A stretch of DNA of 64,000 bases from Nocardioides sp. B-3 (GTDB taxonomy: Bacteria; Actinomycetota; Actinomycetes; Propionibacteriales; Nocardioidaceae). The notes beneath the pieces were generated by a model that saw only the letters and a list, made by a program, of their open reading frames with translations, was not told where the DNA came from and ran no database searches. A program made the position numbers and the translations under genes. This document shows positions 33,603-43,506 of this stretch, piece by piece; positions within the stretch are counted from its first letter, which is position 1, and each line of letters opens with the position of its first letter. The stretch is taken from contig NZ_CP087968.1 in the NCBI RefSeq assembly GCF_024703895.1, positions 868,001 to 932,000 on the forward strand, in the 5' to 3' direction.

Positions 33603-34390
33603 TCACTGCGTGCCGTGGCGCTTGACGAACTCGATGATCTGCTCGGCCAGCTCGGGGCGGCACACGATCAGGTCGGGCAGCGAGGTGTCGTCCTCGTTGT
33701 AGACGATCGGCGACCCGTCGACGCGCGAGCAGTGCAGGCCTGCGGCGCGAGCCACCGCGACGGGAGCGGCGTTGTCCCACTGGTACTGCCCGCCCGCGTG
33801 GACGTAGGCGTCGGCGAGGTCGCGCACGACGCTCATCACCTTCACGCCGGCCGAGCCCATGGGCACGAGCTCGGCATCGATCTCGGCGGCGAGCGCCCTC
33901 GACGAAGGCAGGCGGGCGGGTGCGGGACACGGCGATGCGAGGCCGGGTCGACGTGCGCGGGGGTACGGCGCTGGGCGCACCGGTGTTGAAGGTCTCCCCC
34001 GAGCGCGGGCTGGGCGACGGCCCCGGCGGTGAGGCCGTCACCGGGAGCGGATGCCTCCCAGAGCGCGACGTGGACCGCCCAGTCGTCGCGCGGGGGCTCG
34101 GAGAACTCGCGGGTGCCGTCGAGGGGGTCGATGATCCAGACGCGGGCGGCGCTCAGGCGCGCCTTGTCGTCGGTCGCCTCCTCGCTCAACACGGCGTCGT
34201 CCGGGCGGTGCTCGGCGAGGACGCGAGCGAGCAGCTCTCGGGCCGCGGCGTCGCCGGCGTCCTTCAGGGCCTTTCCCTCGAGCCCACTCCCGGCGCGGAC
34301 CTGCAGCAGGACCTCACCGGCCTGCTCGGCCGCCCAGACAGCGAAGGCGTGGTCGTCGAGGGTGGAGGGGTCCGTGGTCGCGTCAGTCAC
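33603..34390 (-). CDS. cysQ: 3'(2'),5'-bisphosphate nucleotidase, CysQ type
   Basis: About 262 residues, GTG 34390 ([20 protein letters not shown]). Lithium-sensitive phosphatase motifs: [26 protein letters not shown] and the late [19 protein letters not shown] (WDxAA). Shifts near 34000 and 33905. The [13 protein letters not shown] stretch is characteristic of actinobacterial CysQ, which dephosphorylates PAP and inositol phosphates, linking to sulfur metabolism. TAGTCT six bases before the GTG marks a leaderless transcript. Confidence 0.88.
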
Positions 34391-34396
34391 GGAAGA

Positions 34397-34402
34397 AGAC
34401 TA
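34397..34402 (-). promoter_or_regulatory. -10 element TAGTCT, leaderless cysQ
   Basis: TAGTCT lies six bases before the GTG at 34390, with no Shine-Dalgarno. Confidence 0.55.
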
Positions 34403-34410
34403 TGGGGTGC

Positions 34411-35128
34411 TCAGTCCCGTGACCGCCCGGGACTGGGCAGGAGCGTGCGGGGTCGGTCGAAGGCGATCAACGAACCACCGCCCAGCCGGTGCAGCGCGGC
34501 CACGGCGGCCAGCTGCGAGCTGACCTCGAGCTTGCGACGGATCGACTTGATGTGGCTGCGGACGGTGGTCTCGGCGATACGGATGTCGTTGACGATGTCG
34601 CTCACCGTGTGGCCGTTGGCCAACAGCTCGAGGACCTCTCGCTCGCGAGGCGACAGCGTGGCCAGCCGACGGCGCAGGGCGTCGTCCTCGGACAGCCATC
34701 TGAACCATTCGCCCGCCAGTCGCTCGCGCTGCATCTCGTCGACGGGCGAACCACCGTGCTGCACGAGCGCCACGGCCGTGTCCACCTCGACCGGGGTCGA
34801 CTCGCTCGGCATCACGGCGACCGCGCCGCTGGCCAGTATCCCGCCCCCGGGCCGCCCCTTCGGGCCGATGTGTCAACACCACGAAGCGCGCCGGGGACGC
34901 TGAGACGAGCCTCATCGTGGCCGCCATGGAGTCGCGGTCCTCGAGGTCGTCGAACAGCACCACCACGTCGGAACCGGTCAATTCGTGAGTGGCGCGATGC
35001 GCCCCCGCGGACCACGCCACGGCTTCTGCCTCGATGCCGCGTCCACCTAGGGCCGCAGCGACCGCCTGCGCGATCAGCTGCAACCGGCACATGATCACGA
35101 CCACACTGGCCAGAGACTTCGAATCCAT
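34411..35128 (-). CDS. LuxR-type regulator with degenerate receiver domain
   Basis: About 239 residues, MDSKSLASVVVIMCRLQLIA behind GGAGG. The N-terminal half has a receiver-like fold (LGGRGIEAEAVAW, SDVVVLFDDLEDRDSM, ARFVVLTHRPEG) but lacks the acidic pair after strand 1 (VVIM in place of the usual DD), so it is probably not phosphorylated normally. After a shift near 34850 the C-terminal HTH is standard: LSPREREVLELLANGHTVSD, ETTVRSHIKSIRRKLEVSSQ. Its tail is nearly the same as that of the response regulator at 36933, so both may bind similar sites. Confidence 0.82.
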
Positions 35129-35490
35129 CGGCCTCGCCTCCACCTGACCTGTGCGCATCCACGACCTCCCACGGCGCAGGGGCCTCCTCGGTCACGGCCC
35201 TTGGTCGCATGATGCCCGAGCCATCACCCTGCAAGCCCGGAGGACTCCGACGTCCACCGATTTGGGGATGCCGCCACGCCCGCTGGTCAACCCGCCCCGC
35301 CCGTCTAGCCCACCATTGCTCAGAATTGGGTATCAGTTGATGATCGAGTGGGTCAGTGCAAGATGAGACCTACATTTCGTTGAGCGGCCCTCGGGGGAGC
35401 GCACCGTTGACGGGTGGTCCGGGTGATCACTTGAGAAGGAGTCTTGACAAGGCGGGGAAGGCCTTGTCTCGGCACTAGGGGCTATGGGGC
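35129..35490. promoter_or_regulatory. Intergenic region between divergent regulators
   Basis: A 362-base stretch with no convincing gene, lower in GC around 35310-35380. It must hold promoters for both the LuxR-type gene (reverse) and the kinase (forward). GACAAGGC...GCCTTGTC at 35446-35468 is an 8-bp inverted repeat with a 7-base loop, overlapping a perfect TTGACA at 35444-35449; no matching -10 is seen at normal spacing. Confidence 0.5.
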
Positions 35491-36955
35491 GTGGATTCGT
35501 GCGACAAGACATTTCGAGCAACAAGAACTACACCGGCTGGCGAGAGGGATTGCTGGCCGCGGGCATGTCAGGGGGCACCCGTCGTCGTGGTGTTGGCCAC
35601 GACACGCGACCCACGACTCGTGGAGACGGCAGCACTCATCGCCGGTGTCATGGCCGGGGCGCTGCTGCTGATCGCGGCGCTGCTCTTCTACTTCCACTGG
35701 CTCACGACGCCCAGCATGCGACAGAGCTGGACCGTGACTGCCCTCGTGGTGCTGCCGACGCAGGTGTTGGTCGCGTCGGGCCACGACTCGGCAGAGCCCG
35801 TCTCGGGCGCGCGCACGCAGTTGATGAGCAGCGGTGTCGACCTGCTCGCGACCGCGCTGGTGCTGGCCCTGATGGTCCTCGGCACACGAGCCGTCCGGAA
35901 CCCGCGGCCGCTCCTGCTCGGGACCGGTCTGGCGACTGCACTGATGTTCATGCACGTGCTCGCCCACGTCGAGACACCGCTGAGCTCCTCGGCGCCGGCC
36001 TCCGGCGTCGTGGCGGTCGCGATCGTCCTCGGACATCTGGGCATCGCCCGGCTGGTGCTGCGCGATCACAGCCAGCTCGCATGGGCACGTCACCGGCTGG
36101 CCCTGACCGTCATCTCGGTCGGTGTCGCGCATGCCGCCCGCTCCGGAGCCTTCGATGCCCAAGGCTGCCGACTCGGCCGCCGCCGCAGCGCTCGTCGGGG
36201 CAGCCGCCGTGTGGGCCGGCGCCACCTTCCAGCTGCTCCGCGACTCCTTGACCACCCAGCACCGGCGCTCGATCGGGCTCGAGGGGTCATTGCTGGAGAT
36301 CGAGTCCAACCTGCGCGGCAGCCGTGAGCAGCTGCACGAGATCCGCAGCATGGTGGCCGGCGCCGCGAGCGCCTTCCGGCTGCTCGACGACCAGACCATC
36401 GGCGCCCCGACGAGGGCTCGTCTCGAGCGTTCGATCGGTGCGGAGCTCGACCGCCTCGAACGCCCGGTGAACCCGCAGGTTGCCGCGAGCCCCGGTCCGG
36501 TGGACCTCGACTCCACCGTCGACGTACTCCTCCAGGCGCACCGCGCACGAGGCCGCAAGGTCGAGTGGGAGCCGAGTGGAGGGGCGGCCGTCCACGCCTG
36601 TCCCGACGACGTCGCCGAGGCCCTCAACATCCTGCTCGACAACGCGGCCACGCATGGCGGCGCGAACAGTCGGGTCGCGGTCACCAGTGCTGCGGGCCGG
36701 GTGGAGATCGCCGTCACCGACCGGGGTCCCGGCGTCGCCCCCGAAGCACGCGAAGGAATCTTCGAGTGGGGGGTCCATGGCAGCGACTCCCCGGGAGAGG
36801 GCATCGGCCTCAGCGTCGCCCGGCGTCTGGTCACGGGGCACGGCGGCACGCTGACCCCGGCCGAGCCGAGTGCCGCGCGGGGTTCCTCGTTCGTCATCAA
36901 GCTGCCGGCTGCCCGCCGTTCGGAGGAGGGTCATGTCCGCGAATCAGGACACTAG
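35491..36955 (+). CDS. Membrane sensor histidine kinase
   Basis: About 487 residues. Six or more N-terminal membrane segments (ALIAGVMAGALLLIAALLFY, WTVTALVVLPTQVLVASG, SGVDLLATALVLALMVLG, GVVAVAIVLGHLGIARLVL) form the sensor. After a shift near 36150 the kinase follows: H-box-like REQLHEIRSMVAGAASAF, N box VAEALNILLDNAATHGG, G1 VTDRGPGVAPEA and G2 GEGIGLSVARRLVTGHGGTL. The signal is unknown. The true start is uncertain (35491 is the first GTG in frame; later GTGs at 35587 and 35590 are possible). Its end overlaps the cognate regulator by 23 bases. Confidence 0.85.
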
Positions 36956-37622
36956 ACCCCGCACGCGGGTCCTGATCATCGAGGACCACACGCTGTTCGC
37001 CGAGTCCCCGGAGCTGGCGCTCTCACTCGAGGGTTATGACGTACGGCGACTCGCACTGCCCGAGGTCGGCGGGTCGATGGCCACGCTGCGGTCGACGGCG
37101 CTGCGCAGCAACGCACGGATCGTGCTGCTCGACCTCGACCTCGGCCGCTTCGGTGACGGGATGACCCTGATCGCTCCCCGGCACGCGCCGGCGCCAACGT
37201 CGTCGTCGTGACGGCCTCGACCGACCGGGGTCGGTGGGGAGCGTGCGTCCGGCAGGGTGCGCGCAAGATCCTGTCGAAGGGTCGTCCCCTCCAGGGAGAC
37301 ACTCGCGACGGTGCGCCGACTCCACCGGGGATTGCCGGTGATGACGTCCGACGAGCTGGAGCGACTGCTCGACGCCCGGCGCAGCGAACGGATGGTCACC
37401 GATGACATGCGGCGCCGACTCGAGCTCCTCACCACGCGCGAGCGGGAGATCCCGGGTGAGCTGATCGATGGCCACAGCGTGCGCGAGATCTCCCGCATCA
37501 GCGTGGTGTCAGAGGCGACGGTGCGCACTCAGGTGAAGTCGATCCTCGGCAAGCTCGAGGTCTCCTCGCAGCTGGCGGCCGTGGGACTGGCCCACCACGT
37601 CGGGTGGGTCCGCAGCTCCTGA
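36933..37622 (+). CDS. LuxR-family response regulator
   Basis: About 229 residues, MSANQDTRPRTRVLIIEDHT behind CGGAGGAGG. Receiver with acidic pocket (LIIEDHTLFAESPELALSL) and phosphorylatable Asp in ARIVLLDLDLGRFGDG. After shifts near 37180 and 37285: LERLLDARRSERMV, then HTH LTTREREIPGELIDGHSVRE and SEATVRTQVKSILGKLEVSS. It is expected to be phosphorylated by the overlapping kinase and to bind promoters of the polysaccharide genes immediately downstream; that target is an inference from position. Confidence 0.87.
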
Positions 37623-37669
37623 TCCACATGGCCCGCTGAACACGCAGTTCTATGCCGCAATTGCAGGCA

Positions 37670-37684
37670 TGCCCGACTCGGGCA
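37670..37684. promoter_or_regulatory. Palindrome TGCCCGACTCGGGCA, candidate operator
   Basis: A 7+1+7 palindrome, nine bases before a TAGGCT -10 (37693-37698), placing it over the -35 region of the sugar-transferase gene. A position and shape suited to a dimeric regulator. Confidence 0.5.
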
Positions 37685-37692
37685 GCCGATCC

Positions 37693-37698
37693 TAGGCT
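37693..37698 (+). promoter_or_regulatory. -10 element TAGGCT upstream of sugar transferase
   Basis: TAGGCT lies 37 bases before the ATG at 37736, leaving a short leader that contains GGAAAGGGGGG as ribosome-binding site. Confidence 0.45.
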
Positions 37699-37735
37699 CG
37701 ACGCACTGCTCAGCGTGGTCGGAAAGGGGGGACAG

Positions 37736-39183
37736 ATGGCGCAAGTCACTGTGCCCCCAGTCGGCGATCTGGTCAGCGGCCTGCCGTTGCCCCCCACTCA
37801 GCGGGTCGCGCACCACGACCAGATCGTCGACGCTGAACACCCACGCACGCGCAGCAATCGGTGGCTCCGCCCGTCCGTCGAGGCGGCGGCCAGCCTCGTG
37901 GCACTCGCGCTCGTCACACGTCGCGGAGCCACGGTCCAGCTCGACGTCCTCGTCGCCGTCACGCTCTGCCCGGCCGCTGTTCCCGGCCAGCAACGGCTGG
38001 TTCACGCACCGCCCCCCGGGCGAGCCCGTCGCCCGTCGGGTCGGGCGAGTCCTGCGCTCCGGAGCAGGGCTCGGCATCGCCTGCTGGCTGGCCAACGCGG
38101 TCATCGGTGAGGCCGCCGCGCCCGCGGCGCTGGTCCCGGTGGTGGCGGCGCTCGTCCTCGCCGTGCTCGCGAGTGGCCTGCTGCCCCTGACCACCGAGGA
38201 ACCGACCGGGGTCGTGCTCGCCGGGCATCCCGACGACGTCCGGATCGCGATGACCGAGCTGGCCACCTCGCGCCGCTATGTCGTCTCCGCTGCTTGCGTC
38301 TCCGCCGAACCCGGCGGTCCGATGGGTGAGGTTCCTGTTCACGTGGGACTGTCCTACGCCGCAGAGGTCACCCACCGGACAGGAAGCGACGCCGTGCTCG
38401 TGCTGCCCGGCGCCGGGGTCACGCATGCCACGATGCGGCGGCTCCAGTGGCACGCCGATGGTGCGGGTGTCCCGCTCTACATCGGGACCGGCCTGCTCGA
38501 CGTCGCACCCACCCGCGTCTCTGTCGTGCAGAGCGCCGGACTCGACGTCATGCAGGTCCGCGCAGCACCCGCTCGTGGCCCGCGCCGGCTCGTGAAGGAG
38601 ATCGTCGAGCGACTGCTCGCAGCGCTGGCCCTGCTCCTCCTGTCGCCGGTGCTCGTCCCGGGTCTGGGCCCCGGTGCGCCACGAGACGAGCGGCCCCGGT
38701 CTGTTCCGGCAGAAGCGAGTCGGGCGCGACGGGGCAGAGTTCACGATGCTGAAGTTCCGCACCATGTCCTGCACTGCGGCCGAGGAGCAGGCCGAGCTCG
38801 TCGGCCTCAACCGGGTCGAGGGCGGTGTCCTCTTCAAGCTCCGCAGCGACCCTCGAGTCACTCCCATCGGTGCGATCCTGCGCCGCTACTCCGTCGACGA
38901 GGTGCCGCAGCTGTGGAACGTCGCGAAGGGGCAGATGTCCCTCGTCGGCCCACGGCCGGCCCTCCGCGCGGAGGTGGCGCTCTACGACGTCGACACGCAT
39001 CGGCGTCTCGTCGTGAAGCCGGGCATCACGGGGTTGTGGCAAGTCTCCGGGCGCTCCGACCTGAGCTGGGCCGAGTCGGTGCGTCTCGACGTCAAGTACG
39101 TCGACAACTGGTCGCTCTCACTCGACCTGTCCATCCTCCTCCGCACCGTGGCGGTCGTCATCAACCACCGTGGCGCCTACTGA
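37736..39183 (+). CDS. Initiating sugar-phosphate transferase (WbaP/polyprenyl glycosylphosphotransferase family)
   Basis: About 482 residues, MAQVTVPPVGDLVSGLPLPP. An N-terminal membrane region and a central nucleotide-binding-like domain (VLAGHPDDVRIAMTEL, GSDAVLVLPGAG) precede the catalytic transferase: KEIVERLLAALALLLLSPVL, GPGLFRQKRVGRDGAEFTML, KFRTM, LRRYSVDEVPQLWNVAKGQM, SLVGPRPA, KPGITGLWQVSGRSDLSWAE and the tail VINHRGAY. Shifts near 37985 and 38670. It transfers a sugar phosphate from a nucleotide sugar to undecaprenyl phosphate, the priming step of the polymer. Confidence 0.9.
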
Positions 39184-39186
39184 CCC

Positions 39187-39767
39187 ATGGACGTCGCAGC
39201 AGCTCAGATCCCGGGCCTCGTGGTCTTCACGCCGACCCCGCACCTCGACGAGCGAGGATTCTTCAGCCGTACCTTCGACGCGGAGCTCGCCCGAACGGTG
39301 GGGATCGACCCCGACGCCTTCGTCCAGGGACAGCCTCTCGCGCTCCGGGCGCGGCGTTGTGCGGGGCCTGCACGTCCGGCTGGGCGCCGGTGAGAACAAG
39401 CTCGTCCGCTGCTCCGCGGGCTCGATCTTCGACGTCGTGGTGGACCTGCGTCCGGGTTCGCCGACCTTCATGGAGTGGGCGAGCTTCGAGCTCTCGGGAG
39501 ACACCCAGAAGTCCCTCTACGTCCCCGCGGGGTGCGCGCACGGCTTCCGGGGCGCTCACCGAGCCGGCCGACATCTGCTATCGGATCGACCGGGCCCACG
39601 ACCCGGACTTCGACCTGACCATCGCGCACGACGATCCCGAGCTCGCGATCTCGTGGCCACAGCCGATCACCCTGATGTCCCGGGCTGATCGCGATGCTCC
39701 GCCCCTGTCGGAGGTCCGACACCGGCTCGTCGAGATCCGCCCGAACCCGGTCCCCAACATTGAGTAG
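39187..39767 (+). CDS. rfbC: dTDP-4-dehydrorhamnose 3,5-epimerase family protein
   Basis: About 193 residues, starting three bases after the sugar transferase, so cotranscribed. MDVAAAQIPGLVVFTPTPHL, DERGFFSRTFD; after a shift near 39345 RGVVRGLHVRLGAGENKLVR, IFDVVVDLRPGSPTFMEW and LYVPAGCAHGFR; after another near 39555 ALTEPADICYRIDRAHDPDF. The cupin catalytic His (GLHVR) and Tyr regions are present. It epimerises dTDP-4-keto-deoxyglucose at C3/C5, usually for L-rhamnose; rmlA, rmlB and rmlD are not in this window. Confidence 0.87.
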
Positions 39768-39800
39768 ATGGTCCGCGATGACCCCTACAGAGCGGGTGGC

Positions 39801-40735
39801 TCAGCCAAGTTGTCGCGGGCGGTCGTGCAGGCGCACCAACTCTCGCCGCTCCGCAAGCGTGAAGCGCTCGGTCGACTGGATTGCGACCCCCAGCTGCCCC
39901 GGAGTGAATCCCCTGACGAACTGCTCGACACCGCGGTCGGTCGCGAGATCGAAGAACCAGCCAGCATGGACGAGATCCTCCGCCACGCCGAAGTGGCCTG
40001 AGTCTTGCCGCAGGACGAGCTCGGCAAAGATCCTGTACAACGTGTACTCGGAAAACTCGCGTGCCGTGCCACGACCCTGTCCCGGGGTCGTCCATCTGCA
40101 ACCGTGGGGTGATGTGCTCTTGGAGCTGCACGATCGTTGACCGGCGCCAAGTGATCAGATTACCGATGTAGTCGGCGTCGAGATAGCCCCGCGGCTCGAT
40201 TCCCAGAAGGCGAGCGCTCACATCGTGCCATCGCACGTGGGTGGGCAGATCAGCCGCCGCGCCCGGAACGCGGTACAGGCGAACCGGGCCTTCGCGCGAG
40301 GCTGTCGACGCTCAGAGGTGCAACGAGCACGATGTCGCTGTCGGCGAAGACTATGAGCTCCCGGTCGGTGAAGGACGGCGCCGAGAGCTTGAGGATCTGT
40401 TGGATGATCCAGCCCCGGACAACCCCTCCCGGCCCGGTCCAGATCTCCCTGATCCGTCGGTCGAAGGGGCCGATTCGAATCCTTCGGGGCGCTGGCAGCT
40501 GCATGTATCCCCGAGGAAGGACACTCTCGACGGTGACGATGCGGCGCCGCCCTCCCGCCAGCGGCTCGAACAGGGCGAGATCACCTCGCGGGACGACCGG
40601 GATGTGCTCGGCGCCCTCGGCAAGGAAGCGGTCCATGCTCAAGCAGAGGTCGCGTGCCAGCTCGAGGTCTCCGCGATAGCTCACGGTGACGACTGCCAAG
40701 TCGATGGGACGGAGCGCTCCCGACAATTCCTCCAC
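39801..40735 (-). CDS. DUF6492-like putative glycosyltransferase
   Basis: About 311 residues rebuilt from several frames: IDLAVVTVSYRGDLELARDL, CLSMDRFLAEGAEHIPVVPR, REIWTGPGGVVRGWIIQQIL, DRELIVFADSDIVLVAPLS with a DxD-like pair, WHDVSARLLGIEPRGYLDAD, YIGNLITWRRSTIVQLQEHI, and YRIFAELVLRQDSGHF to RPRQLG. Shifts near 40290 and 40070. The blocks resemble the DUF6492 family, a GT-A-like group in sugar clusters; donor and acceptor are unknown. Start GTG 40735 is chosen because TAGAGT lies seven bases before it; an in-frame ATG at 40828 is possible. Confidence 0.65.
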
Positions 40736-40742
40736 TCTCGGG

Positions 40743-40748
40743 ACTCTA
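40743..40748 (-). promoter_or_regulatory. -10 element TAGAGT, leaderless DUF6492-like gene
   Basis: TAGAGT lies seven bases before the GTG at 40735, without ribosome-binding site. Confidence 0.5.
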
Positions 40749-40859
40749 GGCGGGCGGCTGCTGGGACCTGCCGAGAGCTTTGCCCGTTGCCCGGATTCGG
40801 GTACGACGCGAAGGCTGATATACGCCATTCGGAGGGTTCGGTCGCACGGAGCGGGTCAC

Positions 40860-40865
40860 TAGCAT
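40860..40865 (+). promoter_or_regulatory. -10 element TAGCAT upstream of DUF4082 gene
   Basis: TAGCAT lies 28 bases before the ATG at 40894, leaving a short leader with AGGAGA. Confidence 0.4.
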
Positions 40866-40893
40866 GGGATGCGTCCCGGAGTCAGGAGACTCG

Positions 40894-42646
40894 ATGCCCG
40901 CACGTCGCTTGCACTCCCTCAGCCCGGTGGGCGTCATAGCGGCGTTGAGCATCTCGCTCGCCGGCTCCCCCTCCGCCGTTCCGCCCGACTCCGAGCCATT
41001 CACTGTTGGCATGTTTTCCGCGAAGTCGCGTCCTAAGGAGCCTGCTGTCCGGGACCATCGCCGCACCAGCGTGGGGGTGCTCTTCACCACCCGGGCGAGG
41101 CGGCGAAGTGAGTGGTGTGGAGTTCTTCCGGTCGCGTCAGAACCGTGGCCGGCAGAAGGTCAAACTGTGGACTTCCCACGGTGTGCTGCTCGGCACCGGC
41201 ACCTACCGGGGTCATCGCACCGGTTGGGTCACGGCACCTCTGCGCCGACCTGTGTCCATCAGCGCACACACCCGCTACGTGGCGTCCTACTTCGCCCCGC
41301 ACGGGGGCTACTCCCGCACCCGGAAGGCTGGATTCCCAGTCAAGGCTCATGGCCTCGCCGCGCGCCGAGGACTGCGGAGTCGCGGTCGGGGCATGCCCCG
41401 GCACGCGAGCCGCACGAACTACTTCGTCGATGTGGTGTTCACGCCGACCCCCCAGACGACGCCCCCGACCCCGACCCCCGGAGGTCAGCGTTCTGCCGCT
41501 TCCAACTGTGCCGTGGGAGGGTGGGCCTACCTACTGGAGTCAGTTCCCCAAGGCTGCTCAATCCGGCTGGGATCAGCCGGGCTTCTTCCCCATCAGCGTG
41601 TTCCCCGGGAAAGCCCGAGCACGCGACCGCGCTGAGCCACTTGGGCGTCAACACCTACATGGGAGCCGAGCACGACGGCACGAACCTGAAGTTCGTCACC
41701 GATCGCGGCGTCTTCGTGCTCGCTCAGCAGGAGGAGTTCACGCTCAGCGAGGTCGGCAACAACCCGGGAGTGGTCGGCTGGTTGATCTCGGACGAGTGCG
41801 AGATGGGTTACAGCGGCTGCCCCGAGGGGCCAGAGGAGGACTCCTTGGCCAAGCAGATCGAGTACGTCAACAAGGTGACCTCGTTTGCTGATGGTCGGTT
41901 CAAGCAAGCGAACTTCGGCAACGGCATCCTGCGCACCTTCTGGGCGCCGACGACCATGGATGACCATGTTCAACTGATGGACGTCGCGAGCGCCGACAAA
42001 TACACCTACACGTCTCCCCACGTCGGGGAGATCGTTCCGGACTCCCCGATTGGCCTGCGGCCGCCAAGGTCGACACGGCCGCCTCCTACGGCTGGCAGGT
42101 CGACCAGATGAAGCGGTTCCAGGGACCCCGGTCATCTGCGCCCGATCTGGACCTTCGTCGAGACGGCGATGCCTCTGCTCGACGAACCCAGGGGCGCGCA
42201 CCATCACCCCGGAGCAGCTCGAGGGGGCAGTCTGGTCCGCGATCATTCACGAGGCCCGGGGTGTCGCCTTCTTCCAGCACAACAACAACGAGCTGTGCGG
42301 CACGTATTCGTTGCTCGACTGCGGTGCAGCGCTCCGGGCGAAGGTGACGCATGTGACGACGAAGATTCGCGACCCGGCTCCCGTCATCAACACCCAGTCG
42401 TATGCGTATGACTTCGCCAACGGCACCGACACGATGCTCAAGGCAGCGGGTGGCCACGCGTATGTCTTTGCCGGGATTGGCCTGCTCGAGTCTCCCGGCG
42501 ACAAGCAGTTCGCCCTACCGCCCGGCGTCTCCGGCACCTCTGTGACGGTCGTCGGCGAGAGCCGCACGATCCCGGTCATTGATGGCGCGTTCGTCGACAA
42601 TTTCGCCGCGGAGTACACCCACCACGTCTACCGCGTCGCCCTCTAG
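40894..42646 (+). CDS. Secreted DUF4082 domain plus TIM-barrel glycoside-hydrolase-like protein
   Basis: About 584 residues, MPARRLHSLSPVGVIAALSI with a signal peptide. DUF4082 jelly-roll: SGVEFFRSRQNRGRQKVKLW, GWVTAPLRRPVSISAHTRYV, ASYFAPHGGYSRT and NYFVDVVFTPTP, then a Thr/Pro linker. The second half (PTYWSQFPKAAQSGWDQPGF, GVNTYMGAEHDG, VVGWLISDECEMGYSG, ITPEQLEGAVWSAIIHEARG, VAFFQHNNNELCG) looks like a barrel hydrolase with acidic residues at strand ends. Shifts near 41085, 41490, 41605, 42050 and 42190. It may trim or remodel the exported polysaccharide. Confidence 0.68.
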
Positions 42647-42672
42647 GTCGAACTCCATCCCGGAGAAGCAGG

Positions 42673-43506
42673 TCAGCTCCGTCGACTCGACTCGTCTCGC
42701 TGCCGGGAGGTTGCGCGACCGGGCAACTGCGCCCGCCCGACGACGCTGAAAGCCGCGTAGAGAGCGGCATCACGCAGGTCGGGGAGGGATGCGGCGCTAC
42801 GAAGCAGAGCCTGCCCGTTGCCGCTGCGCGGCGGTGACTCCCCCGATTCCGCACGAAGATGACGGACCAGTTCAGCGTTTCCCGAGTAGGTGCGGCGTAG
42901 AACCCGCCGCAAGTCGGCCGAAGTTCGCGGGACCCGTACCACCGGGGGGATGGTGTCGACCACTTGCTTCTCGTGGGCTTCGAACAGGGTGTCAACGAAG
43001 TAGTCATCGGCAACGAGACCCGGGAACGCGCCGAACCCGGCCCTACCCGCTTGGGACATCCCATAGCATCCAGCTCCCCACAAGGAGCGTCGGTTCGACG
43101 GCAACCTCATCCGCGCCCGGTAGTAGCAACGCACCACTGCAGCGGCGCCAGTCGTGTCGTAGATGAACGGTGGCCGCGCGGCCAGCGCCCGGCCGCCGCT
43201 CAACGCCATCATGACCGCGACGATCGACGCCTGTGAAGCAGAGATGTCGGCGTCGAGGTAGATCCTCGGGAACCGATCGGTCGCTGCATCCGCAGCGTTG
43301 AGCGCCATCACCTTCGAAGGTTCCGTAAGCTCGAGCACCCGGACGCCGGACACCTCGCGCGCGAGGGCGGCCGTCGCGTCCGAGCAGCCGTTGGCTGCGA
43401 CGACCACGTCGATGGACCCGCTGGCCGCAAGCTCTGCCAAGGGAGCAAGCGTGCGCCGGATGACCGAGGCCTCGTCGTGCGCCGGAATGACGATCGAGCC
43501 AATCAT
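42673..43506 (-). CDS. Family 2 glycosyltransferase
   Basis: Intact 277-residue GT-A enzyme, one of few genes here without a shift: MIGSIVIPAHDEASVIRRTL, IDVVVAANGCSDATAALARE, FPRIYLDADISASQASIVAV with the DxD motif, WGAGCYGMSQAGRAGFGAFP and VADDYFVDTLFEAHEKQVVD (ED-like catalytic acid). It adds one sugar to a lipid-linked or other acceptor in the cytoplasm. Its ATG shares a base with the stop of the WecB/TagA gene (TGATG), so the two are translated together. Confidence 0.88.
   Translation of the reverse strand: MIGSIVIPAHDEASVIRRTLAPLAELAASGSIDVVVAANGCSDATAALAREVSGVRVLELTEPSKVMALNAADAATDRFPRIYLDADISASQASIVAVMMALSGGRALAARPPFIYDTTGAAAVVRCYYRARMRLPSNRRSLWGAGCYGMSQAGRAGFGAFPGLVADDYFVDTLFEAHEKQVVDTIPPVVRVPRTSADLRRVLRRTYSGNAELVRHLRAESGESPPRSGNGQALLRSAASLPDLRDAALYAAFSVVGRAQLPGRATSRQRDESSRRS

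Noticed and set aside
35444..35449. Perfect TTGACA as -35 of the histidine kinase
   Set aside because: No -10 at 16-19 bases; the hexamer lies inside a hairpin, so it was not called as a promoter.
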